Below are positions 61,722-64,000 of a DNA stretch of 64,000 nucleotides, piece by piece (positions within the stretch are counted from its first letter, which is position 1; every line of letters begins with the position of its first letter). Origin of the DNA: Xanthomonas sp. Leaf131 (GTDB lineage Bacteria; Pseudomonadota; Gammaproteobacteria; Xanthomonadales; Xanthomonadaceae); NCBI RefSeq assembly GCF_001423495.1, contig NZ_LMOG01000003.1, forward strand, positions 62,001 to 126,000, in the 5' to 3' direction. The translations under genes and the position numbers were made by a program. The notes under the pieces are model-generated. The model saw nothing but the letters and a program-made list of their open reading frames with translations. It ran no database searches and had not been told where the DNA came from.

Positions 61722-62450
61722 TCAGTCGGCCAGCAGCAGGCCATTGGCCGGGGCCACGCAGGGCACGTCCCAGTTCGACGGGGCGGCGGCCTCGATTCCC
61801 AGCGCACGCCGCACCGGCGCGAAACTGCGGCGGTGCTGCGGGCAGGGTCCGTGGGTCTGCAGCGCGGCCAGATGCACTGGGGTGGCGTAGCCCTTGTGCT
61901 GATCGAAGCGGTATTCGGGATGCTGGGCGTGCAACTCATGCATCAACCGGTCGCGGGTGACCTTGGCCACGATCGAGGCGGCCATGATGGCGCGGTCGAG
62001 CGCATCGCCGCCGATCAAGGCCTCGGCCGGGCAGGGCAGCCCCTTGGGCACGCGGTTGCCATCGATGCGCGCGAATCCGGCCACATGCGCCACCCCTTCC
62101 ACCGCGCGACGCATGCCGAGCATGGTCGCCTGGTAGATATTGATGCGGTCGATCTCTTCGCTGTCGATCAGCACCACCGACCACGCCAGCGCCCGCTCGA
62201 CGATGCGCGCGTACAACTGCTCGCGCCGCTGCGCGCTCAGCTGCTTGGAGTCGTCCAGCCCATTGATACGCGGCTTGCCGGGGTCGAACACCACCGCGGC
62301 CACCGCGACCGGCCCGGCGAGCGGGCCGCGGCCGGCTTCGTCGACGCCGGCGATCAAGCGCGAATCGGGAATCGGCATGGGGGAATCGTGGAAGAGCGCG
62401 TCCTGCGCCGTCGGAACCACAATGGCACCGTGCGAGCTTGACCGCTTCAT
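61722..62450 (-). CDS. rnhB: Ribonuclease HII
   Basis: A 242-residue enzyme cutting the RNA strand of RNA-DNA hybrids. [14 protein letters not shown] (first catalytic Asp-Glu pair, residues 35-42), [40 protein letters not shown] and HKGYATPVH are RnhB motifs. ATG 62450 overlaps the lpxB stop (ATGA) and has AGGAG 7 nt upstream, so it is the likely start. That gives an N-terminal extension of about 20 residues, partly coded by a heptamer repeat (PMPIPDSRL); ATG 62378 would remove most of it. Confidence 0.95.
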   Translation of the reverse strand: MKRSSSHGAIVVPTAQDALFHDSPMPIPDSRLIAGVDEAGRGPLAGPVAVAAVVFDPGKPRINGLDDSKQLSAQRREQLYARIVERALAWSVVLIDSEEIDRINIYQATMLGMRRAVEGVAHVAGFARIDGNRVPKGLPCPAEALIGGDALDRAIMAASIVAKVTRDRLMHELHAQHPEYRFDQHKGYATPVHLAALQTHGPCPQHRRSFAPVRRALGIEAAAPSNWDVPCVAPANGLLLAD

Positions 62451-62493
62451 GGCCCGGCTCCTGCCGATTCCCCATTCCCCATTCTCCATTCCG
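62361..62493. repeat. Heptamer hairpin locus 4, inside the lpxB-rnhB junction
   Basis: The left arm CGAATCGGGAATCGG (62361 on) and right arm GATTCCCCATTCCCC... (62466-62492) form an inverted pair. The right arm codes for the last residues of LpxB (RMGNGESAG), the left arm for PIPDSR near the RnhB N-terminus. Confidence 0.85.
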
Positions 62494-63760
62494 GCTGCGT
62501 CAGCAGCCCGGCCACCGCATCGGCCGCGCGTGCCGATGCATCGCGGCGCAGCTCTGCGTGCAGGGCGAGATAGCGCGGCTGCAGCGCCGCGACTTTTTCC
62601 GGGTGCTTGAACCAGTCCAGCAGCGCCACGCACAGGCGTTCCGGGGTGCAGTCGTCCTGCATCAGTTCCGGTGCCAGATCGTCGTTGGCCAGGATATTGG
62701 GCAGCGCGTAGCGGTTGACCTTGAGCAGGCCCAGCGTCTTGACGATGCGGTAGGTGAGCGGGGCGACCTTGTAGCCCACCACCATCGGGCGCTTGACCAA
62801 CATCGCCTCCAGCGTGGCGGTGCCCGACGCCAGCAACACCACGTCCGCAGCCAGCATCGCGGTGCGCGCCTGGCCGTCGAGCAGGTGCGAGCGCAGCACC
62901 GGCAGCGATGACCGCGACAGCTGTTCGGCCAGCAACTGCTTGCAGCCGGGGTTGGCCGCCGGCACCAGCACGTGCAGGTTGGGCAGATGCTCGGAGACCA
63001 GCCAGGCGGCCTGGAAAAACGTATCGCCGAGCTTGCTGATTTCGCCGTGCCGGCTGCCGGGTAGCACCGCCAGCACCGTGCTGGACGCAGACAGGCCCAA
63101 CTTGGCGCGCGCGGCCGCGCGGTCGGCTTGGTAGGCGATGTCATCGGCCATCGGGTGGCCGACGAAACGCGCATCGATACCGTGCCGGGCGTAGATCGGC
63201 GGTTCCATCGGAAACAGGCACAGCACCAGGTCGGCGCTGGCACCGATCTTTTCCGCGCGCTTCTCGCGCCATGCCCAGACCGAGGGGCTGACGTAGTGCA
63301 CCGTGCGGATGCCGCGCTGCTTGAGCCAACGTTCGACCGGCAGATTGAAATCGGGCGCATCGATGCCGATGAACACATCCGGCTTCCATGCCAGCACGCG
63401 CTCGCGAAACGCGCTGCGCAGCTTCAACAGCCGCGGCAGATGCCGCAGTACTTCGGTCAGTCCCATCACCGCCAGCTCGCTGGCATCGAACCAGGTCTGG
63501 CAGCCCGCACCACGCATCGCATCGCCACCGATGCCGACGAACTCGGCAGTCGGATAACGTCGCTTCAATTCATCGATCAACCCGGCGCCGAGGATGTCGC
63601 CGGAGGCTTCGCCGGCGATCAGCGCGATGCGTGGCGCGCGCGCGCTGGGAATCGAGAGTCGGGAATCGGGAATGGGCAATGCTGCCGACGGGCCGGCGGC
63701 AGGCGCGCCATCGTGCCGGTCTGCAGCAATTCCCGATTCCCGATTTCCGATTCCCGTCAT
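62447..63760 (-). CDS. lpxB: Lipid-A-disaccharide synthase
   Basis: A 437-residue glycosyltransferase joining UDP-diacylglucosamine and lipid [25 protein letters not shown] (normally the N-terminus), [47 protein letters not shown] and [23 protein letters not shown] are LpxB motifs. Its start overlaps the lpxA stop (ATGA), so the first 41 residues, [11 protein letters not shown]...[11 protein letters not shown], are probably translated. They are coded by heptamer locus 5. The last ten residues come from locus 4. Confidence 0.95.
   Translation of the reverse strand: MTGIGNRESGIAADRHDGAPAAGPSAALPIPDSRLSIPSARAPRIALIAGEASGDILGAGLIDELKRRYPTAEFVGIGGDAMRGAGCQTWFDASELAVMGLTEVLRHLPRLLKLRSAFRERVLAWKPDVFIGIDAPDFNLPVERWLKQRGIRTVHYVSPSVWAWREKRAEKIGASADLVLCLFPMEPPIYARHGIDARFVGHPMADDIAYQADRAAARAKLGLSASSTVLAVLPGSRHGEISKLGDTFFQAAWLVSEHLPNLHVLVPAANPGCKQLLAEQLSRSSLPVLRSHLLDGQARTAMLAADVVLLASGTATLEAMLVKRPMVVGYKVAPLTYRIVKTLGLLKVNRYALPNILANDDLAPELMQDDCTPERLCVALLDWFKHPEKVAALQPRYLALHAELRRDASARAADAVAGLLTQPEWRMGNGESAGAGP
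63647..63756. repeat. Heptamer hairpin locus 5, inside the start of lpxB
   Basis: GGGAATCGAGAGTCGGGAAT (63647 on) and GATTCCCGATTTCCGATTCC (about 63734-63753) are inverted arrays; the stem is lengthened by TGCTGC-type bases next to the loop. The right arm ends directly at the TGA stop of lpxA (63757). Confidence 0.9.
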
Positions 63761-64000
63761 CGCAACAACGGCCTTTCCGCCGCGTCGATGAACTCCAGCA
63801 GCCCGCGCACGTCCTCGCTGCTCTTTGCCTGTTCGGCCAGCTGCAGTTTGGCCTCGGCCAGTGGCAGGCCGGCGACGTACAGCGTGCGGTAGGCGCGCTT
63901 GATCGCGGTGATGCGCTCGGCATCGAAACCGCGACGCTTGAGCCCTTCGCTGTTGATGCCACGCGGGCGGCCGAGCGATTCGCTGCCGACCATGGTGAAT
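63757..64000 (-). CDS. lpxA: UDP-N-acetylglucosamine acyltransferase, C-terminal part
   Basis: The frame is open to the right edge and gives about 81 C-terminal residues. [41 protein letters not shown] is the end of the LpxA beta-helix and the start of its helical domain, followed by [12 protein letters not shown]. LpxA adds the first acyl chain in lipid A synthesis. Its stop overlaps the lpxB start by ATGA. The N-terminal beta-helix lies outside the window. Confidence 0.93.
   Translation of the reverse strand, partial: FTMVGSESLGRPRGINSEGLKRRGFDAERITAIKRAYRTLYVAGLPLAEAKLQLAEQAKSSEDVRGLLEFIDAAERPLLR

Overview
The window is high-GC chromosomal DNA of a Xanthomonas-type gammaproteobacterium. 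Several things point there: the gene order lpxA-lpxB-rnhB-dnaE-accA, exported proteins typical of xanthomonads, a free-standing RnfB-type ferredoxin, an MprF/AcvB pair, and intergenic DNA full of short palindromic repeats instead of insertion sequences. I see no rRNA, tRNA, CRISPR array, prophage or transposase gene. Nearly all of the window is ordinary, densely packed chromosome; the unusual signals are in the repeats and in two lipid loci.

Layout. 0-5 kb: the 3' end of an outer-membrane protein gene, a leucine-type dehydrogenase, a Sel1/prolyl-4-hydroxylase protein, a zinc metallopeptidase and small conserved proteins, ending with an MscS channel. 5-8 kb: an ECF sigma factor, its probable membrane anti-sigma factor and an exported DUF4097 protein. 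8-21 kb: an Hsp70-like protein, SlyD, a CDF transporter, PhnA, an L,D-transpeptidase, an old yellow enzyme, an MFS exporter, ThpR and an HD protein. 20-25 kb: an exported AcvB/VirJ-type protein convergent with MprF, which together could make and remove lysyl-phosphatidylglycerol. 25.9-34.4 kb: a tight minus-strand lipid-modification operon (desaturase, FAD amine oxidase-like enzyme, DUF1365, two CFA-type methyltransferases, DUF2878, DUF1295) just downstream of a sigma/anti-sigma pair, probably a stress-induced fatty-acid modification regulon. 34-48 kb: RnfB, a HAD phosphatase, MetG, S-methylmethionine uptake and use (mmuP-mmuM), a DUF885 peptidase, a queuosine-precursor transporter and a DUF502 protein. 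49-55 kb: an alginate-export-type porin, a PadR regulator with a membrane partner, and an intracellular PHA depolymerase. 55-64 kb: a HemJ-like protein, a TPR protein, accA, dnaE, rnhB, lpxB and the end of lpxA.

Repeats. (1) Paired inverted arrays of the heptamer GGGAATC/GATTCCC occur at five loci. In each, one arm begins directly after the stop codon (actual or apparent original) of a minus-strand gene, and two of these elements are translated in frame into LpxB and RnhB. (2) Palindromic elements of about 100 nt occur as eight copies of two subtypes, always as pairs of one of each subtype. They lie inside a larger 350-490 nt module present as a tandem pair at 48.5-49.4 kb and as an inverted copy at 52.7-53.0 kb, so the porin/PadR segment is bracketed by inverted repeats. 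(3) A GTAG-type REP hairpin and a family sharing the string GTACCCTCA complete the set.

Starts were chosen from ribosome-binding sites, ATGA stop/start overlaps and expected family length. All functional assignments come from reading motifs by eye, without database searches.
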